From the NCBI GenBank assembly GCA_036429605.1, contig CM071589.1:3596001-3660000 (forward strand): a stretch of 64,000 nt of DNA. The letters run 5' to 3'. Source of the DNA: Cladobotryum mycophilum. Its lineage: Eukaryota; Ascomycota; Sordariomycetes; Hypocreales; Hypocreaceae. The translations under genes and the position numbers were made by a program. This document shows positions 54,416-64,000 of the stretch, piece after piece. Position 1 is the stretch's first letter, and each line of letters opens with the position of its first letter. The notes under the pieces were generated by a model. The model was given only the letters and a program-made list of their open reading frames with translations. It was not told the origin of the DNA and ran no database searches.

Positions 54416-55598
54416 ATGAATACCCCAGCCATCATGCCCTCTATCGAGGATTATGAGCCGTCTCCTGTTTACACGGTAAAAGTCACCCACCATCCCCTGA
54501 GATCTCCTCGACGATGTCTAACCAAAGATTCAGAACGCCCAGAACTGTGACCGACAGGGAACGCCGTATCCAGCTCTCAAGCAAGAAATGCAGCAACATC
54601 CCATGATGATGCCTGGAGCTCCTTAGGGTAAGAATCTGACTTCCTTGGTTTTGAATTGCGAATGGGCCACCAAAGTTAACCACGCCGACAGCTGGAGCCC
54701 CGCAGTCGCCATGCTATCCTGCAGTCATCGACCCCCGTTACATGGGCGTGGTCCCTCAACATGGCTATGCTCCATTTGCTCCCTCTGCGGTGCCATTCGC
54801 ACCTTACTCTACTCCGAACAACAACAATGCGGCCAGGCGCCCACCGCCTTCGTCTCAATATTCGTCTTCTGATGAAAGTCGACACCCTGCGACGCCTCGC
54901 TCCTACAAGAGCACACCTCCGACTTCAGCTCGTCGAGGCAATGGACCGCTCTCCATCCACGGCTCCTCCTCCAAAATCACAAAGCCCGCCCAAAAAGTAT
55001 CCATTAACAAGCAGACGTCCCATCGCAGCCCGACCCCCCATCCCAAAGCAAAGGCCATGGCCATCAGGCTCAGTCTCGCAGCTCAGACCCAGCAATATGC
55101 AGGCACCCTCACGCCCCAGCAGGCGAGGCAGCCCATCTCGCCGATCCGCTGGGAGAATATGGCGCTCCCGCAGAGGCCCCCTCCGCCGCCGATATCCTCT
55201 CGCACAACTCCCAGCACAGGCTCAGCTGGCAGATCCGCGTTGCTCGGTACCTCCTGTTCAACGGCATCAACGGGCCCTACGAGGTCGGCGACAGCCTCTG
55301 CGAGGTAGACCCGACCACCGCCAAGGTTGAGAGGTTTGCCTCCCGCGACGGCGACTACGTCCACGGCACCTATTGGACAAACATCTTCACCAACGAGTGC
55401 CATCCCGAGATCAAGGATGAGGGCCGCTGCGGAGCTCCAGCCTGGGGCAGCGATGGTTCGTTCCGTGGATACGTCGAGAAGGGAAGATTAGAGCCGGCGC
55501 CAGCCTTTTTGGCCAAGTCCAATCTAAGGGAAGTTTTCTACGGTGCCAGGGAGTACAAGTCTCCTCTGAAATATGGTAACAATCCCATGTGGAATTAG
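54416..55598 (+). CDS. Conserved fungal protein of unknown function, with in-frame TAG and one-base frameshift
   Basis: Three exons, 54416-54475, 54534-54627 and 54692-55598, with GTAAAA and GTAAGA donors. The N-terminal part is Pro/Gln/Met/Asn-rich (TPAIMPSIEDYEPSPVYT, PALKQEMQQHPMMMPGAP, CYPAVIDPRYMGVVPQHGYA) and looks disordered. The C-terminal 120 residues are well structured: RLSWQIRVARYLLFNGINGP, YEVGDSLCEVDPTTAKVERF, DYVHGTYWTNIFTNECHPEI and REVFYGAREYKSPLKYGNN, ending in NPMWN. I do not recognise the domain. Two problems interrupt the model. TAG at 54624-54626 lies at the end of exon 2. The frame also shifts at a run of six C (55034-55039), where one extra base joins HRSPTP to PSQSKGHGHQAQ. 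With that base, exons sum to 1062 nt. A transcriptional regulator is possible from composition alone, which is weak evidence. Confidence 0.65.
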
Positions 55599-56590
55599 AC
55601 GGAGCTACGGCGAAAAGCTCAGCTCCACTGAGGATTGGCTGTGGTATGAGGATTGGAGAGAGGTATTATTTTCTTGTTTTCTTATTCTTGCGGGTTGGGT
55701 TTCTTGTCTCTGGATGCTTCTTTTTTCTTACTGATTATGGATGGCTGATGTCCCTGACGAGACATTGATAACAGTACAGTACGATACGGTATGGCATAGC
55801 ATGGCATGGCATGGCACGATATGGCTATTGTGGTAGCTTCTTCTTGGTAGAAGCAATAATGGGTATAGATCAGTTCACATGAAGCTATGAGTTTGCCGAC
55901 GACATCACTTCACCTAGAATAGTGGTTATAGAAGTATAATCGAGCTCGATATTTGTATAAAAATCTACACGACTATACTCGTATGCCTCCTCATTGAGTT
56001 CGCCTATCATGCTTTGCGAGTTGATCTTGTCCATTTCATGCCATTGACTTTCTCAAGCAGGGGGCACCTCTGAGTTGAGCCCATTAGATACTTTCTCAAA
56101 CCGAATTGAAGTGGATACGATTCGTCTGGGATACCAAAGATGGAAAGGCGGGATGATGATGGGACCAAATAGAGTGACGGCCCGTGATAGAAAGTGACCT
56201 CCTACCCATGGATCCATGGATATCTTCTTCTTAGTGGGCGTCTCAGAGCTGGTGGAGGTTTTCCGGGGGGGCATCAACGTCACTGTGCGTCTCTGGTTCG
56301 GGGGGAGGGGCTGCACCTGCACCTGCACGGGCTGTTTTTTTACTGTCTTAGCGCGCCAGCCCGGCAGCAGCAGCGGGAGCAGGTGCACTGGAGTGGGGAC
56401 CCCTAAAGAAATGCCTCTTTGACAGGCAAGTTTCCCATGCCAAAATAATCCCACACGCACAATTTATTAAAACAGGCAGACGTCCCATTTTCCTCGCATT
56501 TCTCTCCACACAAAGGGTCTGACGCCTCATAGTCCAGCTTGCGTATCCCCCTTCCCCCCCGAACAATACACACATACACACAACATCAAT
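55599..56590. other. Intergenic with short ATGGC tandem
   Basis: Spacer of 1.0 kb. A GGCATAGCATGGCATGGCATGGCACGATATGG stretch (about 55793-55825) is a small tandem repeat, preceded by ACAGTACAGTACGATACGGTATGG. A palindromic CCATGGATCCATGG occurs at 56207-56220. A GC-rich CTGCACCTGCACCTGCACGGG patch lies near 56310-56335. No gene is seen. Confidence 0.55.
55793..55822 (+). repeat. Degenerate (ATGGC)n tandem
   Basis: About five tandem ATGGC/ATAGC units occur in the spacer, adjacent to GTAC/ATAC alternations. Confidence 0.7.
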
Positions 56591-57209
56591 ATGGGAGCCT
56601 CCTCGTCCAAAGCTACGCGCGGGGCTGCTGGAGCTGCTCGCAAGTATCCCGCTCGAGCTCCGGGAGCTACCATACCTCAAGCCACGACGAAACGAACACC
56701 CCAGGCTAAACCTCATAACAACGATTCCAAGGACGACGGTAAAGCATTCCTCTGCTCCCTTGTGCCATACATATCCTCACTCTTCTAACAAATGCCCTGA
56801 AATTACAGGTGCCATGGATCCCGACTTCAGTAGTGGCGATTTCTCTCGACGCCTCCACCAAATGGGCATTGTCCAACCAAACCCAACCTTTTCACCATCC
56901 ACGGCTTCACCCAACCTTTCACCCGAATCAATGGTCGCTCCTCTGGGCCCAATGTTCCCATCGGCCAAGCACAATGCCACTCTCACGGTCCTCGACGCAC
57001 GCCGGCAGCTGCAGCAACGAGCCGACCAGGATTTCGAAGCAATGGGTCGTGGAGTCCCTAGGCGGTTTGTCGATATGAGGACATTAGTCGAGGTCGTCGA
57101 GCTGCGCAATCGTGGCGTGCAAATTGCCGATGTCGAGAAACGATTCAGACTTGAGCCGGGTCTGTTAAGCAAGCTTGGTCCTCCGAGCCTTTTTACACAC
57201 CTCGAATGA
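56591..57209 (+). CDS. Small basic protein with N-myristoylation signal and HTH-like C-terminus
   Basis: Two exons, 56591-56738 and 56809-57209 (GTAAAG..ACAG), give 182 residues. The N-terminus MGASSSKATRGAAGAARKYP fits a strong N-myristoylation site (Gly2, Ser at position 6, followed by basic residues). A short Thr/Pro/Lys-rich linker leads to DPDFSSGDFSRRLHQMGIVQ, a Pro/Ser spacer, RRQLQQRADQDFEAMGR and a C-terminal segment MRTLVEVVELRNRGVQIADV...RFRLEPGLLSKLG that reads as a helix-turn-helix. Fungal proteins with this C-terminus are annotated as helix-turn-helix domain proteins. Some relatives appear in mitochondrial contexts, so DNA binding is not assured. No function is known to me. Convergent with the SDR gene, 272 bp apart. 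Confidence 0.8.
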
Positions 57210-57481
57210 TGGGACACAAGTCAAATTGACGTGTTTTTGAATTCGTTACATTACTATCTATCTACTCTCCTCGCTTCTCAGAACATAAAAGAAAACCCGA
57301 AACGCCGGCTATTACTATTGCTACCATCAGAATCGGTCTGAGTACCCTAGTCAAGCAAAAATCAACGATCCCAAGAGGTTACCCAGTAGCCAATTGGAAT
57401 ATCCGACACCCTTCTTTTGTTATTGAAATATTATTCACGAATCAACTCAATCTTTTTGGTCGAAAACGCTCCCGAGGCCAT

Positions 57482-58547
57482 TTACCAAGCAGCGTGGCCA
57501 CCGTCGATTCGGAGGTCGCTACCCGTCATGAAGCTGCTGGCGTCGCTGAGCAGGAAAACGGCGGCACCTCGGTATTCCTTGGGAAGACTGAAACGGCCCA
57601 ACATGTTCTCCTTAGGCCACTGTTCCTTGCGCTCGGGGTAGTCATCAAACAAGTTGATGAGCATCTGAGTCAGGATGTAACCGGGAGAGAGGGTGTTGAC
57701 GCGGATGCCGTGCTGGCCCCACTCGGCCGCCAAGCTTCGGGCCAGTTGGATAACACCAGCCTTGGAGGCGTTATAGGCACTGCGTGTCATGTTAGAATAT
57801 GTCTTTGAGAAGTCGACTCTTGGGTCTACTTACGGTGCAAACATGCCCCTGTTGGCAATGGTACCGCTCATGCTGGCAATCAGGCAGATGCTTCCTGGCT
57901 GCTCAAGTCGAACCATCTGGCGGGCGGCAGCTTGAGCAGTCATGAAGACACCAGAGACGTTGATGCTCATCATGCGGTCGGCTTCCTCGGGAGTATAATC
58001 AAGGGCGCGGGATTCATAGTTGATACCAGCTGCAGCAATAAGACCATCCAGACGGTTGTTCTCATTGGCAATGTTCTCCATAATCTTGTTCACCTCTGGC
58101 ACATTGCGAATATCCATTCGGTGATATGACAGGGTTGTATCAAGCTCCTCCTTTGCTCGCCTGGCAACTCGGGAGAAATCAGAGTCGGGGTCCTCTGTTG
58201 GAGATGGGAGTCTGTCGATGCAGTGAACTAGTGAAAGTGTTAGTTACAGACAGGTAATGGCAAAAAACGACCTGTGTCTTACCTATAGCACCTGCCTCAA
58301 GCAAAGCCTCAGCTTGAACAAGACCCAATCCTCGACCACCGCCGGAGACGACAATGACCTTATCCTTGAGACTGAATTCGGGCAACAAATGAGGGCGGCT
58401 GACAGGATCAAGAGGTGTCCGGAGAGAAGATGTGCTATGGATAGATCGAACGGAGGCTGAAGCCAACAATGCGCTTCGTCGAACTGGTGCCTTGACAGCG
58501 AGGGACTGTCGGGCCAAGAGCCTCAGAGCAGGAGCGAATCGAGACAT
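57482..58547 (-). CDS. Mitochondrial-type short-chain dehydrogenase (polyol/sugar SDR-like)
   Basis: Three exons, 58547-58283, 58227-57834 and 57779-57482, sum to 957 nt (318 residues). The N-terminal 45 residues (SRFAPALRLLARQSLAVKAP...SIHSTSS) look like a mitochondrial presequence. The SDR core has VIVVSGGGRGLGLVQAEAL (nucleotide binding), HCIDRLP (a D after the second strand, favouring NAD), GLIAAAGINYES, SICLIASMSGTIAN, YNASKAGVIQLARSLAAEWG (catalytic Y-x-x-x-K) and RVNTLSPGYILT, ending RIDGGHAAW. This resembles fungal D-arabinitol/L-xylulose/sorbose reductase-type SDRs, so a polyol or sugar oxidoreductase is the best guess; the substrate is not determinable. The introns use GTAAGA and GTAAGT donors and the model has no frame problem. 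Confidence 0.88.
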
Positions 58548-60596
58548 TGTTGTGGTGAAGATGTGTTGATTGGCTTTCAGGCTTGGGAGGAGAGGGTGTT
58601 GGATGGTGGGATGGTTGTGATATAAAGCTTTGTCTGAGGTTGACTGAGCTTGAAAGAGTTGAGAAGAGTCGAAGAGGACTGAAGAGTGATGATCAAAAGG
58701 CAAATTGAAGCGGACATGAATTGGGTTTAAATTCTACGACGGTTATACTTTGCTACGGTTAAGTCGGGCGGCGGGGATGTCGGTGGCGGACCAGCTCAAA
58801 GCAAAAAAACTACGGAGGCTCTGGCCGAACAATCACATCACGATGGCGACCAACTCACGGTGGCGCCGCACAAGTTGTCACGAGGACAGAAGGAAAAGGG
58901 TCAAGACCAGGGCCAAGGCAAATGACACGAGCAAGGAGGGGAGTGGAATTGGGGGTGGGCAAGAACGAATGAGCCGCGAGTAAGAGGGTCGAGATTGGGA
59001 GAAGCAAGCTGCAAGATGGAGGGCGAGACCGTGAGCTCGGAAGCTTGAGAGAGCTAGGCTGGCTGGGAGCTCCGATACAGCTGGAATTGAGTTGGGTAGA
59101 TGGAGGAAACAAGGGTCTGGTGTGGTGTGGTCTGATCCGCCACGATGTCCGGCTCCGGAACGGGGAGACGAGAGAGAGGGAGAGTAGACGAGACGAAGGC
59201 GCGTGGCTCAGAGACAGTAAAGTTTGAGTGCCAATGTCAATGCCAATGTCAATGCTAATGCAAATGGGTCAACGAACGACAAGGCAATTGAACCGGGGAG
59301 CTATGATTGATCGATGGGGTAAGAGACTGCAGCTCATTCGATTACCGGTAGATTGAGGTTGGGGTGCCTCAATGAGCTTCGGGTTACCCTTTTCAGTTAG
59401 CCGAAGCGGGACCTTGGGGGAGGGAGGCGTCAGCCACTGCCCCCAGCACTGGAACACGACTGGAGCACGACTGGAACACACTGGGGTAAAGGCACCGGAG
59501 GTCGCTAAGAAGCGCTATAGATTGGGAGGGGGAGGAGGAGTCTAGGCCCTTCAAGGTACATCTCAGCAGCTGCAGGTATGCACTGTAAACGGCAGCTATG
59601 AGCCATCACAGAATGCATCCAACGTTCCAGGTCCCAGCTACGGAAAGGTATCCATGTCTAAAATCGAGTCTGCAGGAACACACTACACACTGCTACGCTC
59701 ACCTCTCTGCCTACACCGTATTGAGATGGGATACTTGCATGTATTTGGAAACACTGACAGCGCTGAATGGTCTCGTGATGATCCTTTCAGGAGGTTGTCC
59801 GAGACAAACAGCAAGGCCAAGAAGAATGTCTGATATTAGCTGATATTGGAGTTGAATATTGGCATGAGAAGATCCTTTGGACCATGATTTCGTCAACGAC
59901 GGAGCAGAAGTCCGGTTGGTAACGTTGGATTGGCTACTGGAACAGCGAATCTCGATTGTATGATGATGAATCCTACAATCCTGATGATTCGCATATAATA
60001 CCGAAAAGACTCGATAGACTGTACACAGCCATGAAAATCCCAGGTTGCCTCACGCTCCCCCTCCAGTACCAGGGGGTGGGGACTTGGCTTCATGTTACAA
60101 CGACCCTGCATGTACGATTCATAGCCGCGTGTTCTGGAATACCATACTTGCATATACCACATACTTTACGAGGACGAGCAAGACAGGTCGGGTATCAAGG
60201 TGGGGAAAAGCCAACAAAAAAAAGAAAAAGGATAAATAAATAAAAAAGAGGATACAATTGCAAATCTTGACCCGTTTTGGTCTTTAGTAGCGAAAGCCAA
60301 GCTGTGATGCTTGCATTTGCTTCGCCCTGTTGTCTTGGGGGTTTTGTCTTGGGTGTTCGAGAAGCGATTCCCCGGTGTTGTCCCAGTAAAATGGATGGAT
60401 AGTTTTTTGAGAGTCGGGGACGGTTACTCCATACTCTGTCTCCCTGTCTGCCTCTACACGGAGTATATACTCCACATTTTATTCCCTGCGGATGCACTCC
60501 CGCGAGATGCATACTTACTACAAGTAGTACCCAAGCCAAGCACAGGCCAAGCAAACAGGGATGAAGAAAAGAAGAGAGTGTTGGGAGTGTGTGTGG

Positions 60597-60623
60597 TTTT
60601 TTTTTTTTTTTTTTTTTTTTTTT
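60597..60623 (+). repeat. 27-base T homopolymer
   Basis: An unbroken T run of 27 bases. Given the homopolymer under-calling seen in genes of this window, its true length is doubtful. Confidence 0.9.
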
Positions 60624-60750
60624 GAGGCTGTTCCACTTGCCCACCACCAGTGGGTTACCGGATGTAGTAAGTTTCAGGGTCCACGATGGTCGCATGAAAA
60701 AGGAAGAAAAATGAAGATTCTTCAAACTAAAGAGTACAGCTGGCAAGATG

Positions 60751-60754
<4 letters not shown>

Positions 60755-60782
<28 letters not shown>
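60755..60782 (+). repeat. Microsatellite (GACA)7
   Basis: Seven perfect tandem copies of GACA in non-coding DNA. Confidence 0.95.
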
Positions 60783-60783
<1 letters not shown>

Positions 60784-61340
60784 CGGGAAAAGCTTGGGCC
60801 CCCTCCTTTTGACTTGAAAGATTTTTTTCCCTTTTTTTGTCTTTTGTCTCCTGATTAACAAATTATTTTGGAGGAGGAGGAGGGAGGGAGGAGGAAGGAA
60901 GTAAGTTGGCTGTTCGGCACACCGATGGGTAATTTTAAACAACAACTAGGACCAGCCCTTCTCTTTTTTTTCTCCTCCTTCCCTTCCCTTGCAGGCTCGG
61001 TGTTGACTACTTGGGCATGGTCACGATACCTTTTTTTTATTTGTTGAATAGGGAGGCCACACACTCCCGTGCATGGAGTAGAGAAGTATTCTTTTCTCGT
61101 GTGTAGTACGACGATGGATGGATGGTGTTGGGGTATGAAGAAAAAGGAGGGGAGGGGGTTCTCCGGTGCCGGTAAACGGAGAGAGGGCGGGGAAGTAGAT
61201 GAGAAGGGAGAAGAAGAAGAGAGATTGCAGAAGACTGAGAGGGAAACTGAGGGAGAGCTGAGGTTGTGAGATTGTGAGATGGAGAGTTGGCATGGGAATT
61301 GATTCGAGCGAGATTTGGTGGTCCACGTCTTTTTGTAAAG

Positions 61341-61356
61341 TGTGTGTGTGTGTGTG
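61341..61356 (+). repeat. Microsatellite (TG)8
   Basis: Eight TG dinucleotides in non-coding DNA. Confidence 0.9.
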
Positions 61357-61449
61357 CCCATCGAGATTAGATGATCCTGTATTGTCTGTATTGGGTATAT
61401 CGTAGTGTAACCATTCCTCCCCCATGGGTTTCTTGTTTTCTTGTGTTTT

Positions 61450-61450
<1 letters not shown>

Positions 61451-61483
<33 letters not shown>
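61451..61483 (+). repeat. Microsatellite (TCG)11
   Basis: Eleven perfect TCG trinucleotides. On the minus strand they create a poly-Thr/Arg/Asp frame that is not a gene. Confidence 0.95.
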
Positions 61484-61484
<1 letters not shown>

Positions 61485-61980
61485 ATTCGTCATGATGGGA
61501 ATTTGTAGTTACACTTTGGTTGATTGCCTAGTAGTGCCAGGTAATCATGACTATTATATCATAACGGCGACATCATAGATTTTTTTAAAAATTATTAGAT
61601 TCCTTTTTTCCCCAGGTTTTTAGTTTTTTAGTTCTGATGCTTAAAAGGGATCATCACTTGAGGGTTGCATTTCTACATAGAGATGGAATAGCTGGCTAGG
61701 CTAGATGACAAAGTGCTGATCATGTTTCCAATACGTTACCCTATGATGAAGTGAATCTAATAGTATATTGATGCTCTGCTATTCACTAACCTATACAGGT
61801 GACAGTCAGCGAACAGGTTGGAATCATGGACCCAAGTCTACTTATGAGATGGAACATGTACAAGTTAGTAGCATTCCTTTCGGTGAGCACAGCCTCATGT
61901 AGGATGAATTCAACATAATGGATACCTCCAAGTACAGGGTAGTCTAAGTTCTAAGTTAGGACAACATCCAATGCTTGTAG

Positions 61981-64000
61981 TACATTGTTTAATTAATTAA
62001 TCGGCCCCCTCTCTCCTCTCTCTCCTCTTTCTTCCCAACAAGGCAATGCACCGTCCACTCTCACATATACGAGCAACACCTATTCGTCTATCTATTTGTC
62101 TCTCTCCAGTTCAACACATTCCTACCACTACCCTCATCATCATCAACAACAACAACCGACCAACCCCCTGCTCATCCTCGGTTTTGCCCTTTTGAGCATT
62201 TGACTCAGCGCCAAGCTTTCTCTCTCTCATGCATGCATGCATATGCCCCCCCCCCTTGTCTCTCTCCCTCTCTCTTCCAATCCTTTCTCCCCCTCTTCAC
62301 CTGCTGGGCACCTTTTTCATCCCTTGCATTCGGTAACAGGGTACACCACTGTAGGTCCCCCCCTCCCCTGCCTACGATGCTACTGTTCCGTTTGCGACGA
62401 CGACGCATCGTGGAGAAAACTTTTTTTCATCTTGTCAACTCTATCTTTGGTAATATTGGGGGAAGGGGGGGGACTTTTTACTGCATGTTTCACTTTGGGC
62501 TGTTTATTTGTTGGGCTGTTTTGCTTGTGTTATCTGGTAAAAACTACGTCCACGCCCGTTGATGCATCATGGACCCCCCGAGTTCGGATGTCGAGTTTGG
62601 CTTCTGTCGGTCAGGAAAATGCTGTGCTTATCATCGTGACAACTTTGTCGGTCCGAGAGAGGCTGTTGCTGTGGCTAGTTTTTGTTGTTGCTGTTCCTTG
62701 ACACGGGTTCATGCTCCTTTTTCTCTCCCTCTCTCTCTCTTACTCCCTTTGCCGTATACCGGAGCCCATCACTTTGCTATGAGTTCTTGCACATCACGAT
62801 ACTGGGTTGTTTCCCCTCCGCTACCCTTGAATCTTGTACACTGCAGTCATCATTCCCGCGGTCGCGAGTTTGCGTCAAATTCATCACGTCCACACAGCCT
62901 GCTCTTCTAATATAGGGACTCTGAAACTTAACCCCCCCTTACATGAGAGTGCTCTCGAATGGAAATCGAAACGATCGGTAAAGACGATACAACCATCAGT
63001 CGGTTCTCATCTCCGAATGGGAAGAGTCTTCACACTCATCATTCTCATGGCTTCGAGCAAACGATTCTCACATGAGATACAACCATGTTTTTACGACGTC
63101 ATGAAGCGCAAGCGCGCACACAGCCTTGACCATCAACGCATTCGACTCGGCTTTCTTCTGATGAAAATCCAAGTTCTTTTTGGTCAAAAGTTCATTCTTC
63201 ATCACTTTCGACTTCCCACTTATCCTTATCACTGGATCGAAATGGGCCCCTGCATAACAAACATGTATCAGCACCGGAGCCACGCGGGAGTCATCACCAT
63301 TTCCCACAAGAGTTTCATGTGTCTCTAAAAGTGCCCATGAATGTAAACAACTAGCCCCGTTTGACTGGAGATGGCGTTGGTCATCTTTCTGCCCAGTACA
63401 GCATGGTATCACACTGAGACCATCCACGGTGCCAGAGCGCAAATGTGACTCGGCCAGGCACGCATCAAAGACTGCAAAGAGCTAGGAGAACTTTCAGGAT
63501 ATTCTGCTTGTAGCCCCCCCTCTACGGAAACGTGATTCAAAACAACCCCTGAAAATGAGAGCGATTTGACCTGGGCAAGAGAGATCTCTGTTTTCGAGCC
63601 AAGGCGGCCATGGTACAGGATGATGCTACCTACCTTGCATCAATGCTTCAGTCCCCTCATTTTTACTTGGTAAATTCTGTCGTTGAATGACTCCCCATCA
63701 TTGGTCTTATCGACCCCTCTGCGCCAGATTATGCGTTTGCTCTTGGTATCGAGGCATGATACTATAAGCTTAATCGGGACTCAGAGCTACTCACTCTCAT
63801 ATTCCCTTGTGAACTCTGGTCACTAAATCCTCGTACGTATCGCAACTATTAGAAGCCAATCCCTGTTAGACACGCCCGAATAAGTGAGTTGTTAGGGACA
63901 GGTGGTGGCGGTTCATTTCTAGCGCAGTAGAGACGTAAAGGGGAGTGGAAGGGCGGCGGATTAACCATGTAAAGACGGCTTGACTGGTTCGTGAGACAAT
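61981..64000. other. Probable promoter and leader of a gene beyond the right edge
   Basis: TTTAATTAATTAAT at about 61988 is followed by CT-dominated DNA (62005-62035 and 62215-62300), a CATCATCATCAACAACAACAAC stretch near 62135-62157, a ten-base C run (62246-62255) and many short upstream-ATG frames. This texture is typical of long fungal promoters and 5' leaders of regulatory genes. Frames up to 164 codons occur but show no domain. No main coding sequence begins before 64000 that I can defend. Confidence 0.45.

Larger units (their letters stand above)
58548..61980. other. Gene-poor region with microsatellites
   Basis: 3.4 kb without a supportable gene. The first part is the promoter of the SDR gene. 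A degenerate CAATGT/CAATGC repeat (about 59231-59264), a 27-base T run, (GACA)7, (TG)8 and (TCG)11 microsatellites are visible, as are long CT/GA-rich patches (60860-60990 and 61140-61260). Frames up to 212 codons on the minus strand are built from these repeats (poly-Thr, Ser/Pro/Phe-rich) and are not credible genes. Confidence 0.65.

Noticed and set aside
60195..61493. Minus-strand frames of 183, 134 and 212 codons
   Set aside because: They are built on poly-A, (GT)n, (TCG)n and CT-rich repeats, giving poly-Lys, poly-Thr and Ser/Pro/Phe runs with no conserved segment or splice consistency.
62834..63328. Plus-strand frame of 164 codons near the right edge
   Set aside because: It has no recognisable domain, signal or splice-linked extension, and sits in DNA with leader-like texture.

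Overview
The window reads as nuclear DNA of a filamentous ascomycete, most likely Sordariomycetes and plausibly Hypocreales. Genes carry short (50-170 nt) GT..AG introns with CTRAC-like branch sites, intergenic DNA is rich in CT/GA tracts and TACCTA/TAGGTA motifs, and the proteins are classic ascomycete housekeeping and accessory families. No rRNA, tRNA, transposon or CRISPR array could be supported by eye.

Layout. 1-12.7 kb is accessory in character: a membrane-anchored methyltransferase (cut by the window edge), a multi-pass membrane protein, a polyQ F-box/Cys-cluster protein, a SET-domain protein and a DUF3176 membrane protein. 12.7-20 kb: a secreted-looking agmatinase with a GC-AG intron, a PARP-like ADP-ribosyltransferase of unusual architecture, splicing factor PRP17 and an AYR1-like reductase. 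21.8-29.3 kb: ERV14/cornichon, methionine aminopeptidase MAP1, kynurenine 3-monooxygenase BNA4 and mitochondrial ribosomal protein uS8m. 29.7-41.9 kb: a long low-complexity acidic protein, mitochondrial elongation factor G (MEF1), a GPI-type aspartic protease and a PLP aminotransferase. 43.3-58.5 kb: an ADP1-like ABC transporter, mitoribosomal mS26/PET123 head-to-head with the nucleolar GTPase NOG2, a secreted But2-domain protein, a conserved fungal protein of unknown function, a putatively myristoylated small protein and a mitochondrial-type SDR. From 58.5 kb to the end no gene can be supported. Its last 2 kb looks like the promoter and leader of a gene beyond the window.

Functional themes: uS8m, mS26 and MEF1 serve mitochondrial translation; NOG2 serves 60S ribosome assembly; MAP1 acts on nascent chains; ERV14 serves ER export. 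The genes are otherwise scattered and I see no biosynthetic cluster.

The strongest quality signal is that seven conserved genes each need one or two extra bases to be read through, and in all eight cases the missing base lies in a homopolymer run. This points to systematic homopolymer under-calling in the assembly rather than pseudogenes. Separately, three genes contain an in-frame TAG in otherwise coherent coding sequence, which homopolymer error does not explain. The most interesting biology is the PARP-like protein at 15.1-16.7 kb, with an intact-looking H-Y-E triad and an unrecognised N-terminal half.
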